Shown: positions 19,108 to 29,774 of the stretch, piece after piece
Layout: each line of letters opens with the position of its first letter
How positions within the stretch are numbered: the first letter of the stretch is position 1
Assembly (NCBI RefSeq): GCF_034259325.1
Contig: NZ_JAXIVS010000006.1
Location: 124,001-188,000 of the forward strand
Direction: 5' to 3'
Length of the DNA: 64,000 nt
DNA from: Hyalangium ruber
Lineage (GTDB): Bacteria; Myxococcota; Myxococcia; Myxococcales; Myxococcaceae
Made by a program: the position numbers and the translations under genes
The notes under the pieces: model-generated
Databases searched by the model: none
Told to the model about the DNA's origin: nothing
The model's input: the letters and a program-made list of their open reading frames with translations, nothing else

Positions 19108-20808
19108 ATGTCCGGTCGACTTGGTGAACTGCTGGTCCGCGAGAACCTGATCACCGTCCAGGCTCTCCGCAAAGCGCAGGAGGAACAGCAGAAGAGTGGC
19201 GCACGCATTGGCACGGCCCTCATCAAGACGGGCGCCATCGAGGAGTCCAAGCTCACGGACTTCCTCTCCAAGCAGTACGGCGTGCCCGCGATCAACCTGA
19301 AGGACTTCGACGTCGACTCGGAGATCATCAAGCTGGTCCCGAAGGAAGTCGCCGAGAAGCACCTGGTCATCCCCGTCAACCGCGCCGGCCCCTCGCTCAT
19401 CGTGGCGATGTGTGATCCGTCCAACATCTACGCGGTGGACGACCTGAAGTTCCTCACCGGCTACAACATCGAGGCGGTGGTGGCCTCGGAGATCTCCATC
19501 CGCGAGGCCATCGAGCGCTACTACGCCGAGAAGGGTCCCTCGCTGGACGCCATCGTCGGCGAGATGGCCGATGACATCGAGGTCGCCAAGGACGAGGACG
19601 AGAACATCGAGGAGATGGCCAAGGCGGCTGACGACGCGCCGGTGGTCAAGCTGGTGAACCTCATCCTCATGGACGCCATCAAGAAGGGCGCGTCCGATAT
19701 TCACGTCGAGCCGTACGAGAAGGACTTCCGCGTCCGCTTCCGCATCGACGGCTCGCTGTACGAAGTCATGCGCCCGCCGATGAAGCTGCGCAACGCCATC
19801 ACCAGCCGTCTGAAGATCATGGCCGAGCTGGACATCTCCGAGCGGCGCCTGCCGCAGGACGGCCGCATCAAGATCAAGATGGGCGGCGGCAAGGAGATGG
19901 ACTTCCGCGTCAGCGTGTGCCCCACGCTGTTCGGCGAGAAGGTCGTTATGCGTCTGTTGGACAAGTCGAACCTCCAGCTGGACATGACCAAGCTGGGCTT
20001 CGATCCGCAGCCGCTGGCCTGGTTCAAGGAGGCCATCGAGCGTCCCTACGGCATGGTGCTGGTGACGGGCCCCACGGGTTCGGGCAAGACGACGACGCTG
20101 TACTCGGCGCTCTCCTCGCTCAACCAGATCGACACCAACATCTCCACCGCCGAGGACCCGGTCGAGTTCAACTTCGCCGGCATCAACCAGGTGCAGATGC
20201 ATGAAGACATCGGCCTGAACTTCGCCGCGGCGCTGCGCAGCTTCCTCCGTCAGGACCCCGACATCATCATGATCGGTGAGATCCGAGACTTCGAGACGGG
20301 CGAAATCGCGGTGAAGGCGGCGCTCACGGGCCACCTGGTGCTCTCCACGCTGCACACCAACGACGCCCCTGGCACGGTGAGCCGTCTGCTCAACATGGGC
20401 ATCGAGCCGTTCCTCGTGACCGCCTCGCTGAACCTGATTCTCGCCCAGCGTCTGTGCCGCCGCCTCTGCAAGGACTGCAAGCGCCCGGCGACCGAGGTGG
20501 ACGAGAAGGCCCTCATCGACGCGGGCGTGCCCCCGGAGCGGATGGGCCAGTTCACCATGTACGAGAAGGTTGGCTGCCGCGAGTGCAATGACCGCGGCTA
20601 CCGCGGCCGCGTGGCCGTGTACGAGGTCATGCCCTTCTGGGACGGCCTCAAGGAGCTGGTCATCAACGGCGCCTCCGCCGCCGAGCTCAAGCAGGAGGCC
20701 ATCCGCCTGGGCATGAGCTCTTTGCGCATGTCCGCCCTGGCCAAGATGATGGACGGCGTCACCACCCTCGACGAGGTCGTGGGCAACACCGCTCCGGACC
20801 GCTTCTAA
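19108..20808 (+). CDS. pilB: Type IV pilus extension ATPase PilB
   Basis: 566 residues, the usual PilB length. Residues 1-160 form the MshEN/N1 region found in PilB and GspE (GRLGELLVRENLITVQAL), which binds c-di-GMP in several relatives. The ATPase core has Walker A GPTGSGKTT (about 321-329), the Asp box (TAEDPVEF), Walker B (IGEIRDFET) and the His box (LSTLHTNDA). A zinc-binding tetra-Cys module is visible as CRRLCKDCK and GCREC. The protein powers pilus extension in the cytoplasm, working with PilC and PilM. It is the first gene of pilB-pilT-pilC-pilS-pilR, behind a good promoter. Confidence 0.98.
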   Translation: MSGRLGELLVRENLITVQALRKAQEEQQKSGARIGTALIKTGAIEESKLTDFLSKQYGVPAINLKDFDVDSEIIKLVPKEVAEKHLVIPVNRAGPSLIVAMCDPSNIYAVDDLKFLTGYNIEAVVASEISIREAIERYYAEKGPSLDAIVGEMADDIEVAKDEDENIEEMAKAADDAPVVKLVNLILMDAIKKGASDIHVEPYEKDFRVRFRIDGSLYEVMRPPMKLRNAITSRLKIMAELDISERRLPQDGRIKIKMGGGKEMDFRVSVCPTLFGEKVVMRLLDKSNLQLDMTKLGFDPQPLAWFKEAIERPYGMVLVTGPTGSGKTTTLYSALSSLNQIDTNISTAEDPVEFNFAGINQVQMHEDIGLNFAAALRSFLRQDPDIIMIGEIRDFETGEIAVKAALTGHLVLSTLHTNDAPGTVSRLLNMGIEPFLVTASLNLILAQRLCRRLCKDCKRPATEVDEKALIDAGVPPERMGQFTMYEKVGCRECNDRGYRGRVAVYEVMPFWDGLKELVINGASAAELKQEAIRLGMSSLRMSALAKMMDGVTTLDEVVGNTAPDRF

Positions 20809-20859
20809 GAACCTTTCCTCTCCACTTCACACCCCACCGGCTCACAAGGGATTTCTTCC

Positions 20860-21969
20860 GTGGCAAACCTGCACCAGCTTCTCAAGGCGATGGTCGAGAA
20901 GGGCGCTTCCGACCTCCACGTCACCACTGGCTCTCCGCCGCAGCTGCGCGTGGACGGCGAGCTGGTGCCATTGAAGACGGCGCCCCTCACGCCGGTGGAG
21001 ACCAAGCAGCTGTGCTACTCCATCCTCACGGATGCGCAGAAGCACAAGTTCGAGGAGGACAACGAGCTCGACCTGTCCTTCGGCGTGAAGGGCCTGTCGC
21101 GCTTCCGCGCCAACATCTTCATGCAGCGCGGCGCGGTGGCCGGCGCCTTCCGGACCATTCCCTTCAAGATCCTCACCTTCTCGGAGCTGGGTCTGCCGGC
21201 GGTGGTGGCCGAGCTCATCAAGCGGCCTCGCGGTCTCATCCTCGTCACCGGCCCCACGGGCTCGGGCAAGTCGACGACGCTGGCGTCGATGATCGACAAG
21301 ATCAACAGCGAGCGTCATGAGCACATCATGACGATCGAGGATCCGATCGAGTACCTGCACCCGCACAAGAACTGCCTGGTCAACCAGCGCGAGGTGGGCG
21401 CCGACACGCGCAACTTCAAGACGGCGCTCAAGTACATCCTCCGCCAGGACCCGGACGTGGTGCTGGTCGGTGAGCTCCGAGACCTGGAGACGATCGAAGC
21501 GGCGCTCACCATCGCCGAGACGGGCCACACCTGCTACGCCACGCTGCACACCAACAGCGCGGTGCAGACCATCAACCGCGTGCTGGACGTGTTCCCGCCG
21601 TACCAGCAGCCTCAGGTCCGCGCTCAGCTCTCCTTCGTGCTCGAGGGCGTGATGAGCCAGTCGCTGGTGGCCAAGGCAGGCGGTCCGGGCCGCGTGCTGG
21701 CGCTGGAGGTCATGGTGCCCACGCCCGCTATCCGCAACCTGATCCGTGAGGACAAGGTCCACCAGGTCTACTCCTCGATGCAGGTGGGTCAGGCCAAGTA
21801 CGGCATGCAGACCTTCAATCAGGCCCTGGCGGCGCTGCTCCAGCGCCGGATCATCAGCCAGGAAGAGGCCCTCGGCCGCTCCAGCGATCCCGAGGAGTTG
21901 CGCAACATCCTCGCGGGCGGTTCTCCGGGTCTTCAGCAGCGGCCAGGCGGCGGAGCCCCCGGCCGTTAG
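20860..21969 (+). CDS. pilT: Type IV pilus retraction ATPase PilT
   Basis: 369 residues, starting with GTG at MANLHQLLKAM; the N-terminus is typical. Walker A GPTGSGKSTT lies at about 131-140, followed by the Asp box (IEDPIEYLH), Walker B (VGELRDLET) and the His box (ATLHTNSA). The AIRNLIRE motif conserved in PilT is seen as PTPAIRNLIRE. PilT disassembles pilin at the base and pulls the pilus back, which drives social motility. It lacks the PilB zinc module and long N-domain, which separates the two. It lies 51 bases after pilB. Confidence 0.98.
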   Translation: MANLHQLLKAMVEKGASDLHVTTGSPPQLRVDGELVPLKTAPLTPVETKQLCYSILTDAQKHKFEEDNELDLSFGVKGLSRFRANIFMQRGAVAGAFRTIPFKILTFSELGLPAVVAELIKRPRGLILVTGPTGSGKSTTLASMIDKINSERHEHIMTIEDPIEYLHPHKNCLVNQREVGADTRNFKTALKYILRQDPDVVLVGELRDLETIEAALTIAETGHTCYATLHTNSAVQTINRVLDVFPPYQQPQVRAQLSFVLEGVMSQSLVAKAGGPGRVLALEVMVPTPAIRNLIREDKVHQVYSSMQVGQAKYGMQTFNQALAALLQRRIISQEEALGRSSDPEELRNILAGGSPGLQQRPGGGAPGR

Positions 21970-22025
21970 TTATGGGTTTTTCAGACGCGCGGTAGACTCA
22001 CGGTTCCCCGCGGAGGTCCAGAGTT

Positions 22026-23270
22026 ATGGCAGCACCTCAAATGCAGAAAACGGCTTCGGCCAAGAAGACGACCCAGTGGCTCTGGGAGGCGAAGAGCAAG
22101 AGCGGGGAGCTGAAGAAGGGCGAGATGGAGGCGGGCGACGCCGAGGCGGTCAACGCGCGCCTCAAGTCGCTGGGCCTCAGCCCCGTCAAGGTCAAGAAGA
22201 AGCCGATGGAGTTCAACCTCCCGGCGCTCTCCGGTGGGGTGACCGGCAAGGACATCCTGATCTTCACGCGTCAGTTCGCGACGATGATCGACGCGGGTCT
22301 TCCCCTGGTGCAGTGCCTCGAGATTCTCGGCAGCCAGATGGACAACCCGGCCTTCCGCAAGGTCATCTTCGCCATCAAGGGCAAGGTCGAGCAGGGCTCC
22401 ACCTTCGCCGACGCGCTGAAGGACCACCCCAAGGTCTTCGACGAGCTGTTCGTGCAGCTGTGCGCCGCGGGCGAGGTGGGCGGTATCCTCGATACCATTC
22501 TCAACCGTCTGGCGACCTACCGTGAGAAGGCGGAGAAGCTCAAGCGCAAGGTCAAGAGCGCGATGACCTATCCGGTCATCGTTATCTGCGTGGCCATCGG
22601 CGTGACGGCGCTGCTGATGCTCAAGGTGACGCCGGTGTTCGCCAAGATGTTCGGTGACTTCGGCTCGGCGCTGCCGGCTCCCACCCAGTTCGTGGTGGAC
22701 ATGTCCGAGTGGCTGCAGAAGTACATCATCCACCTGGTGGTCGGCATCGCCAGCTTCGTCTTCGCCATCGTCACCACGTACCGCAACCCGAAGGGCCGCA
22801 AGCTGCTGGACAAGCTGATGCTCAAGGCGCCGGGGTTCGGCCCCGTCATCCGCAAGGTGGCCGTGGCGCGCTTCACCCGCACGCTGGGCACGATGATCGC
22901 CTCGGGCGTTCCCATCCTCGACGCGCTGGACGTGACGGCGAAGACGGCCGGTAACCGCACGGTGGAAGAGGCCATCTACTACGTCCGTGGCAAGATCGCC
23001 GAGGGTAAGAACATCGCTGGTCCGCTGCTTGAGACCAACGTCTTCCCGTCGATGGTGGTGCAGATGATCGGCGTCGGTGAGGCGACGGGCGCCATGGACG
23101 CGATGCTCAACAAGATCGCCGACTTCTACGACGACGAAGTGGACGCTGCCGTCGCTGGCCTCACGGCGATGATCGAGCCGCTGCTCATGGTGTTCCTGGG
23201 CGGCGTGGTCGGTGGCTTCCTCATCGCGATGTACCTGCCCATCTTCTCGATCGCCGGTGCCATCAAGTAG
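22026..23270 (+). CDS. pilC: Type IV pilus inner-membrane platform protein PilC
   Basis: 414 residues with two GspF repeats, each ending in membrane helices. The first repeat has FTRQFATMIDAGLPLVQCL, the second FTRTLGTMIASGVPILDAL, and both carry the conserved GE motifs (AAGEVGGIL and IGVGEATGAM). Membrane segments are at about 178-200, 229-251 and 379-402, the last near the C-terminus (MVFLGGVVGGFLIAMYLP). PilC couples the ATPases to pilin insertion. A GGAGG Shine-Dalgarno at 22012-22016 precedes the ATG by 9 bases. Confidence 0.97.
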   Translation: MAAPQMQKTASAKKTTQWLWEAKSKSGELKKGEMEAGDAEAVNARLKSLGLSPVKVKKKPMEFNLPALSGGVTGKDILIFTRQFATMIDAGLPLVQCLEILGSQMDNPAFRKVIFAIKGKVEQGSTFADALKDHPKVFDELFVQLCAAGEVGGILDTILNRLATYREKAEKLKRKVKSAMTYPVIVICVAIGVTALLMLKVTPVFAKMFGDFGSALPAPTQFVVDMSEWLQKYIIHLVVGIASFVFAIVTTYRNPKGRKLLDKLMLKAPGFGPVIRKVAVARFTRTLGTMIASGVPILDALDVTAKTAGNRTVEEAIYYVRGKIAEGKNIAGPLLETNVFPSMVVQMIGVGEATGAMDAMLNKIADFYDDEVDAAVAGLTAMIEPLLMVFLGGVVGGFLIAMYLPIFSIAGAIK

Positions 23271-24874
23271 AGCTGCCGCGGCGCTCGCCCCATTGCCGGG
23301 CGAGCCCGAGCTGCGGGTCCGGTTGACATGGCTGTCCGTCTTCCGGACCGTGGCCACCAGTCTGCTGCTGGGCGTGTATGCGCTCCGGTTGCTGGCGGCC
23401 CCGCGTGAGCTGTCGTTCAACGACACCTTCGCGTTCATCGTCATCGGCCTCGTCTACGTCCTCACGCTCATCTACGGGCTGTGGCTACGGCGAGGCCGGG
23501 TGGGGCGCTCGGCCGTCATCGTCCAGGTGGCGGGGGACATCCTCATCGCCTCCGGCCTCGTCTCGGTGACGGGCGGGCCCGAATCTCCCTTCTCCTTCAC
23601 GTACTCGCTGGCGGTCATCGCAGCCTCCATCCTGCTGTCGCAGCGCGGGGCCTTCGTCACCGCTGCGGTGTGCTCGGGGGTGTATGGCGCGCTGGTGGTC
23701 ACGCACCTGCTGCGCATCAGTGCCTCGCCGCCTCCCTCGCTGGTGGTGCGCGCAGCCTTCCACTTCGCCAGCAATGCCCTGGCGCACTTTCTCATCGCCG
23801 CGCTGGCCGGCTACCTCAGCCGGCAGCTCCTGGCGGCCGGTGGGCGACTGTCGGCCAGCCAGGCGGATTTGCGGCGCCTGGCCACGCTCCACGAGCAGAT
23901 CCTCGACAGCACCCCGTCCGGGCTCCTCACCTGTGAGACCGACGGGCGCATCACCTTCATCAACCGCGCGGCGCTGATCATCCTCGGGATGGACGACGCG
24001 GCCGTGCGGCACCGGCCAGTGCAGGAATTGTTGCCGGGGCTGCCCGGCCTGGAGCGCGTGCCGCGCTACGAGCTGAAGGTGGACACTCCGAGAGGGCCCC
24101 GAATCCTCGGTTTGACGCTGGCGCCCCTGGAGGGCACCGAGCGCGCCACGCGCCTCATCGTCTTCCAGGACCTGACGGCGCTGCGGCGCGCGGAGGACGA
24201 GCTGCGGCGGGCCGATCGGCTCGCGGCGCTGGGGACGCTGGCGGCGCAGCTGGCCCATGAGATCCGCAATCCACTGGCGGCCATGCGCGGCTCGGCGCAG
24301 ATGCTGTCCCAGGACGGGGCAGGGGACCCAGGCGTGGCGCGGCTGACCAACATCCTGCTGCGCGAGTCGGACCGGCTGTCGCGGCTGGTGGAGGAGTTCC
24401 TGCGCTTTGCCCGCCCGCCGCCGCCTCAGCGCAGGACGGTGGACATGGAGGGTCTGGTGCGCGAGACGCTGGAGATGCTGCAGACGGATCCGCTCAGCCG
24501 GGGAGTGGCGCTGGAGACGGACCTGGCGCCGGTGTCGGCCTCGGTGGACCCGGATCAGATCCGGCAGGTGCTCATCAACCTGGTGCGCAATGCCTTCGAG
24601 GCGGCGGAAGGCGGTAAGGTGCGCGTGTCCCTGGGAGGCGAGGGAGGCACGGCTCACCTGCGTGTCTGGGACTCGGCGGGGGCCATCCCAGAGTCACACC
24701 TGGGGCGTATCTTCGAGCCGTTCTTCACCACGCGCAGTGGTGGGACGGGCCTGGGGCTGGCCACGGCATACTCCATCGTGCGGGCGCACGAGGGGCGGCT
24801 TCAGGTCACCTCCTCGCCCGAGGCGGGGACGGAGTTCATGGTGGAGCTGCCGCTATCGGCTGAGGAGGTTCAGG

Positions 24875-24897
<23 letters not shown>
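23257..24897 (+). CDS. pilS: Sensor histidine kinase PilS
   Basis: About 546 residues from the GTG at 23257, which overlaps the pilC end by 14 bases; a TTG at 23293 is also possible, and neither has a strong Shine-Dalgarno. Six membrane helices fill residues about 25-205, as in PilS of Pseudomonas. A PAS domain follows (LHEQILDSTPSGLLTCETDGRI), then the phospho-acceptor box (LAHEIRNPLAAM) and the ATPase region (VLINLVRNAFEAAE, GTGLGLATAYSIV). It should phosphorylate PilR to control pilin transcription; in Pseudomonas PilS can sense the pilin level in the membrane. The partner gene pilR overlaps its last 23 bases. Confidence 0.93.
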
Positions 24898-26269
<1,372 letters not shown>

Positions 26270-26291
26270 CGACCGGGCCGGCCCGTGGGGC

Positions 26292-27062
26292 CTACTTGAA
26301 GTCGCGGCGCGAGAAGAGGATGACCGCGATGACGATCATCACCGTGGCGTAGGCCACCGCGTAGAGCATCGACGGGACCAGCTCGCCGATGGGCGTGGGA
26401 ATCTCGTAGGTGGCCTGTACGCGGTAGTTGAGCCGCGAGAGGTTGGGCAGCGCGTAGTAGATGCCCTTGCCCACCCACTGCAGCAGCGGGCTGTCCGCCT
26501 TGCGCGACATCTCATAGATGTCGCCGCCCAGGTGACCGGCGAAGTACGCGCCAATGGTCACCGTGGCCGACACCATCTGGCTGGAGAAGCTCGACATCGC
26601 GAAGCCGATGCTGCTGAGCACCAGCAGCTCGAAGAAGAGCATGCCGATGGCGACGAACTGCGCCTCGGTGATGAGCGTGCCGTACAGGGCGATCTGCGCG
26701 AAGAAGAGCACCCCCATGGCCAGCAGCAGCACCCCCAGCGTCAGCATGTTCCCCGCGAAGCGCGCGGTGAGGAACAGGGCGCGGGAGATGGGCTTGGAGA
26801 CGATGAGGAAGAGCGTCTTGCGTTCGATCTCCCGGCTGAGCATGCCGCTGGAGAGGAACACCGCCAGCAGCACCAGGACGATGCTCATGACGCCGATGCC
26901 CACGTCCGTGAGCACCCGGTCGAAGGTGGAGACGCTCAGGTTGGTGAGCAGGGTGGAGGCCACCAGGAGCCCGAAGGCAAACGCGCCGACTACCACCGTC
27001 ACCCGGTTGCGGCGGGCCTCCCGGAAGCCATTGAGCGTGAGCGCGAGGAACGGCCGCATCAT
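26292..27062 (-). CDS. pilI: ABC transporter permease PilI
   Basis: 256 residues with about six membrane helices, in the pattern of ABC-2-type permeases of the NosY family (MLSREIERKTLFLIVSKPISR is the cytoplasmic coupling segment; this stretch is found in many such permeases). It is encoded directly after the ATPase pilH, with which it overlaps by 4 bases (stop/start). In Myxococcus xanthus the pilG-pilH-pilI genes were described as needed for pilus assembly. The transported substrate is not known. It faces pilR tail to tail with a 22-base gap. Confidence 0.85.
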   Translation of the reverse strand: MMRPFLALTLNGFREARRNRVTVVVGAFAFGLLVASTLLTNLSVSTFDRVLTDVGIGVMSIVLVLLAVFLSSGMLSREIERKTLFLIVSKPISRALFLTARFAGNMLTLGVLLLAMGVLFFAQIALYGTLITEAQFVAIGMLFFELLVLSSIGFAMSSFSSQMVSATVTIGAYFAGHLGGDIYEMSRKADSPLLQWVGKGIYYALPNLSRLNYRVQATYEIPTPIGELVPSMLYAVAYATVMIVIAVILFSRRDFK

Positions 27063-28030
27063 GACTGGATCTCTCCTCCCACGGTTCCGTGCTTGGCCTC
27101 GCTCATCGCCTGGAGGAACAGGTCCTCGAGCGAGAAGCGCGCCGGTTGCAGCTTGGTGACGCGGCCACCCGCGCTCAGCACGCTCTTGAGCAGCGGCTGC
27201 ACGTGGGCGTCTCCGGCGCGCACCAGCACGCGGTTGGACAAGTCCTGGGCCTGCTCCAGCGGGTGGCCCAGCCCCCGCACCGCCTCCAGCTCCAGCCCCT
27301 CGATGGTGAGCTCCACCAGCGGCACCTGCGCGGTGAGCAGCTCCTGCACGCTGCCCTCACGCGCCAGCTTGCCGTTGACGAGCACCGCCACGCGCGTGCA
27401 GAGCGCCTCCACGTCCGGGATGATGTGCGTGCAGAAGAGCACCGTGGTGCCCCGCTCGCGCTCCTGGAGGATGAGGTCGCGGATCTCTCGCCGGCCCACG
27501 GGGTCCAACCCGCTCGTCGGCTCGTCCAGCACCAGCAGCTTGGGCCGCCCGACGATGGCCTGCGCCAGGCCGATGCGCTGCACCATGCCCTTGGAGTAGC
27601 GGCGAATCTGAAGGCTTGCGGTGCGCGCCATGCCCACCGCGCCCAGCACCTCCTTCACGCGCCCGTCCAGCTCATGGCCGCTCAGGCCCACCAGCTGCCC
27701 CGCCAGCCGCACGAACTCCTCGCCCGTGAGGTACTCGTACGGGGCGGGGTTCTCCGGCAGGAAGCCCACGTTGCGGCGGGCCTCCTTCGCGTCCGGCTCG
27801 TGCCCGAAGATGCGGGCCATGCCGCTCGTCGCCTGGACGAGGTTCATCAGGATCTTGATCGTCGTGGACTTGCCGGCTCCGTTGGGTCCGAGCAGGCCGT
27901 AGACCTGTCCTGGCTGGATGGCGAGGTTGAGGCCTTGGAGGGCCAGCACCCGCTTGTTCATCCAGAATCCCAGCCGGTACGTCTTCGACAGGTCCCGGGT
28001 CTCGATGGCCAGCGTTTCGGTGGCGCTCAT
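27059..28030 (-). CDS. pilH: ABC transporter ATPase PilH
   Basis: 323 residues. A complete nucleotide-binding domain: Walker A GPNGAGKSTT, the signature YSKGMVQRIGLAQ (a variant of LSGGQ), Walker B LLVLDEPTSGLD and the switch His in FCTHIIPD. The C-terminal ~90 residues (VPLVELTIEGLELEAV, DVALFLQA-like) are the extra domain seen in drug-export type ABC ATPases. Start and stop codons overlap its neighbours (pilG stop, pilI start) by 4 bases each, which indicates translational coupling. It should energise PilI in the inner membrane. Confidence 0.93.
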   Translation of the reverse strand: MSATETLAIETRDLSKTYRLGFWMNKRVLALQGLNLAIQPGQVYGLLGPNGAGKSTTIKILMNLVQATSGMARIFGHEPDAKEARRNVGFLPENPAPYEYLTGEEFVRLAGQLVGLSGHELDGRVKEVLGAVGMARTASLQIRRYSKGMVQRIGLAQAIVGRPKLLVLDEPTSGLDPVGRREIRDLILQERERGTTVLFCTHIIPDVEALCTRVAVLVNGKLAREGSVQELLTAQVPLVELTIEGLELEAVRGLGHPLEQAQDLSNRVLVRAGDAHVQPLLKSVLSAGGRVTKLQPARFSLEDLFLQAMSEAKHGTVGGEIQS

Positions 28031-28974
28031 GGGGGGCTCTGGGTGTCTTGCTGTGGTTGCTGCTGCTGCTGTTGCTCCTGCTGCTGCTCCTTCTCACGGG
28101 CCCTCTTGCGGAAGTCGAGAGGCTCCAGACGCACCGGGCTGGAGGTAGAGCTGGAGCGCCCGTCGGGACCGATGATGATGACTCCGCCCATGGGATCCTG
28201 GGGGATGGAGGGCAGGTCCCCCTTGGAGACCAGCTCCGAGAGCGTCTGGGGCAGCCGGCCCTCGCGCTTCTGGAAGGCGGCGATGGCGTCATCCACCTGG
28301 ATGAGCACCTTCTCGCGGTGGATCTCGTTCACGCGCTCCTCGAACATCTGGCGCATCTCGGGATCCGTTTCGCTGTCCCGGAAGGACTCCACCAGCGCGA
28401 GCGCGGCGTCGAAGCGCCGGTTGTACGCCAGGAGCCGCGTGGCGATCTCTGGCACGTACTTGTTCACGTTGGGCAGCGTGGCGGCGATGCGCAGGTGCTC
28501 GGCGGCGGCCGCGTGCTCTCCGTGGAAGTAGCTCAGGTTGTAGGCCAGGAACAGCCGGAGCGCGGAGTTCTCGGGGAAGTTCTTCACTCCCTTCTCGAGG
28601 ATCTTCCGGGCCTCCGTCGTGTTCACCCACGTCTCGCGGCCGAGGTTGGTGGGAATGGTGTTGCCCGCGTACATGTAGACCTTCTCGAACTTGGGATCGA
28701 GGTCGGTGACCAGATCCGAGTAGTAGAAGAGGTCTAGATAGCGGGTGGGGTCCGTCGTGCTCTCGCTGCCACGGCCCGCGGCTTGGATGGCCTGCAGCCA
28801 GTAGTAGTCGGTGACGAGCGAGCGCTGGCCGGCACCGACCACGCGCAGCATCTCGATGCGAGGCAACAAGGGGGCCCGATAGGGCCCGCGGGGACGCTCA
28901 CGAGGAGGCTCGGAGAGCCAGGAGACCGTCCCCACGCTGATGAGTAACAGCACCAGGGGGATGAAGGACTTCAT
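28027..28974 (-). CDS. pilG: Pilus assembly protein PilG (membrane-anchored)
   Basis: 315 residues. An N-terminal membrane helix (FIPLVLLLISVGTVSWL) is followed by a mostly helical domain with TPR-like spacing (RKILEKGVKNFPENSALRLFLAYNLSYF). The C-terminal tail has a glutamine tract encoded at 28048-28086. Identification rests on position: in Myxococcus pilG precedes pilH and pilI and is required for pili. It probably is a third component of the PilHI transporter, exposed to the periplasm. The protein is not similar to the response regulator of the same name in Pseudomonas. No promoter or terminator is obvious between the upstream pilin gene and this start. Confidence 0.85.
   Translation of the reverse strand: MKSFIPLVLLLISVGTVSWLSEPPRERPRGPYRAPLLPRIEMLRVVGAGQRSLVTDYYWLQAIQAAGRGSESTTDPTRYLDLFYYSDLVTDLDPKFEKVYMYAGNTIPTNLGRETWVNTTEARKILEKGVKNFPENSALRLFLAYNLSYFHGEHAAAAEHLRIAATLPNVNKYVPEIATRLLAYNRRFDAALALVESFRDSETDPEMRQMFEERVNEIHREKVLIQVDDAIAAFQKREGRLPQTLSELVSKGDLPSIPQDPMGGVIIIGPDGRSSSTSSPVRLEPLDFRKRAREKEQQQEQQQQQQPQQDTQSPP
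28048..28086 (-). repeat. Glutamine-codon tract at the PilG C-terminus
   Basis: CAG/CAA codons encode QQ, six Q in a row and QQQ, broken only by P and E, just before the PilG stop codon. Such tracts are rare in bacteria, and slipped-strand change could alter the number of glutamines without a frameshift. Confidence 0.85.
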
Positions 28975-29055
28975 GGCGGGGTCCGTACACTACCACCAGG
29001 ATGGAGGCATCGAGAGGAATTCGCACGGACAACAGCGGGAAGCAGGCCCTATTTC

Positions 29056-29691
29056 CTAGTCGCAGGAGACGTCGTTGCTGACGTTGAAGGGCTCACCGGC
29101 AGAGACGCGCTCGGGCTGGGCCGTGACGGGGCAGGCCGGCGTCACCAGGCCATCCGAAGAGGAGACCAGCCAGGTGTCGGCCGCATCACCGAACGAGTTG
29201 TCCACGTCGCCAGCGGCAAAGCTCATGAAGTCCCAGTTCGCGCCGTCGCCGAACATGCCCGGGTCCAGGCCCATGCCGTTGGCGGTGGCCTTGGTGTTCC
29301 AGTTGGCGGCGGTGGGCGGCACGCGCGGGAAGAGCGCCGGCATCCCCGTGAACTTGAAGCGGTCCACCTCGATGCAGTCGTCGGTGGGGTGCTGGGTGAT
29401 GTTGACCGCCGACCGGTCCTCGGAGGCCGAGCAGGGGTCATTCATGTAATAGGTGAAGCGGTTGCCGCGCTCCGGGGCGAAGCCAGGCACGCGGATACCC
29501 GACTGCGGCTTCATCTCGAAGGTCCTCAACCCGGTGAACAGCGTCTTCAGGTTGGAGTTGACCTCCGACTGACGCGCCCGGGCCTGGAAGCGGATGAAGT
29601 TCGGGATGGCGACGGCAGCCAGGATTCCAATGATCGCCACGACGATCATCAACTCAATCAGCGTGAAACCGTGAAGCTTGCGACGGGGCAT
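29056..29691 (-). CDS. Second PilA-type pilin (downstream tandem copy)
   Basis: 211 residues from the ATG behind GGGAGG. The prepilin leader is short (MPRRKLHG), cleaved before Phe in [18 protein letters not shown], with Glu 5 of the mature protein kept. The rest follows the PilA pattern of Myxococcus: FAPERGNRF, a central variable region and a tail [13 protein letters not shown]. It is about as similar to PilA as the next gene, sharing the helix [18 protein letters not shown]. It is placed between the main pilin and pilG. A terminator hairpin lies just before it, so expression is probably low compared with the upstream pilin. Whether it is a minor pilin or a second major pilin is open. Confidence 0.92.
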   Translation of the reverse strand: MPRRKLHGFTLIELMIVVAIIGILAAVAIPNFIRFQARARQSEVNSNLKTLFTGLRTFEMKPQSGIRVPGFAPERGNRFTYYMNDPCSASEDRSAVNITQHPTDDCIEVDRFKFTGMPALFPRVPPTAANWNTKATANGMGLDPGMFGDGANWDFMSFAAGDVDNSFGDAADTWLVSSSDGLVTPACPVTAQPERVSAGEPFNVSNDVSCD

Positions 29692-29709
29692 GTGAGTGCC
29701 TCCCAAACA

Positions 29710-29745
29710 AAACAGGCTGGGATGAACGAGCATCCCAGCCTGTTT
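29710..29745 (-). terminator. Intrinsic terminator between the two pilin genes
   Basis: A perfect 15-bp stem (AAACAGGCTGGGATG and its complement) with a 6-base loop, followed on the minus strand by TTTTGTTT. It begins 29 bases after the upstream pilin stop codon and ends 5 bases before the GGGAGG of the next pilin. This is the strongest terminator in the window. Confidence 0.88.
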
Positions 29746-29774
29746 CTTATCACGTAAGGTGATGTACGTCTGAA

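Noticed and set aside
26274-26285. CGGGCCGGCCCG palindrome between pilR and pilI
   Set aside because: Short GC palindromes are common by chance in this composition, and no T-run follows on either strand.
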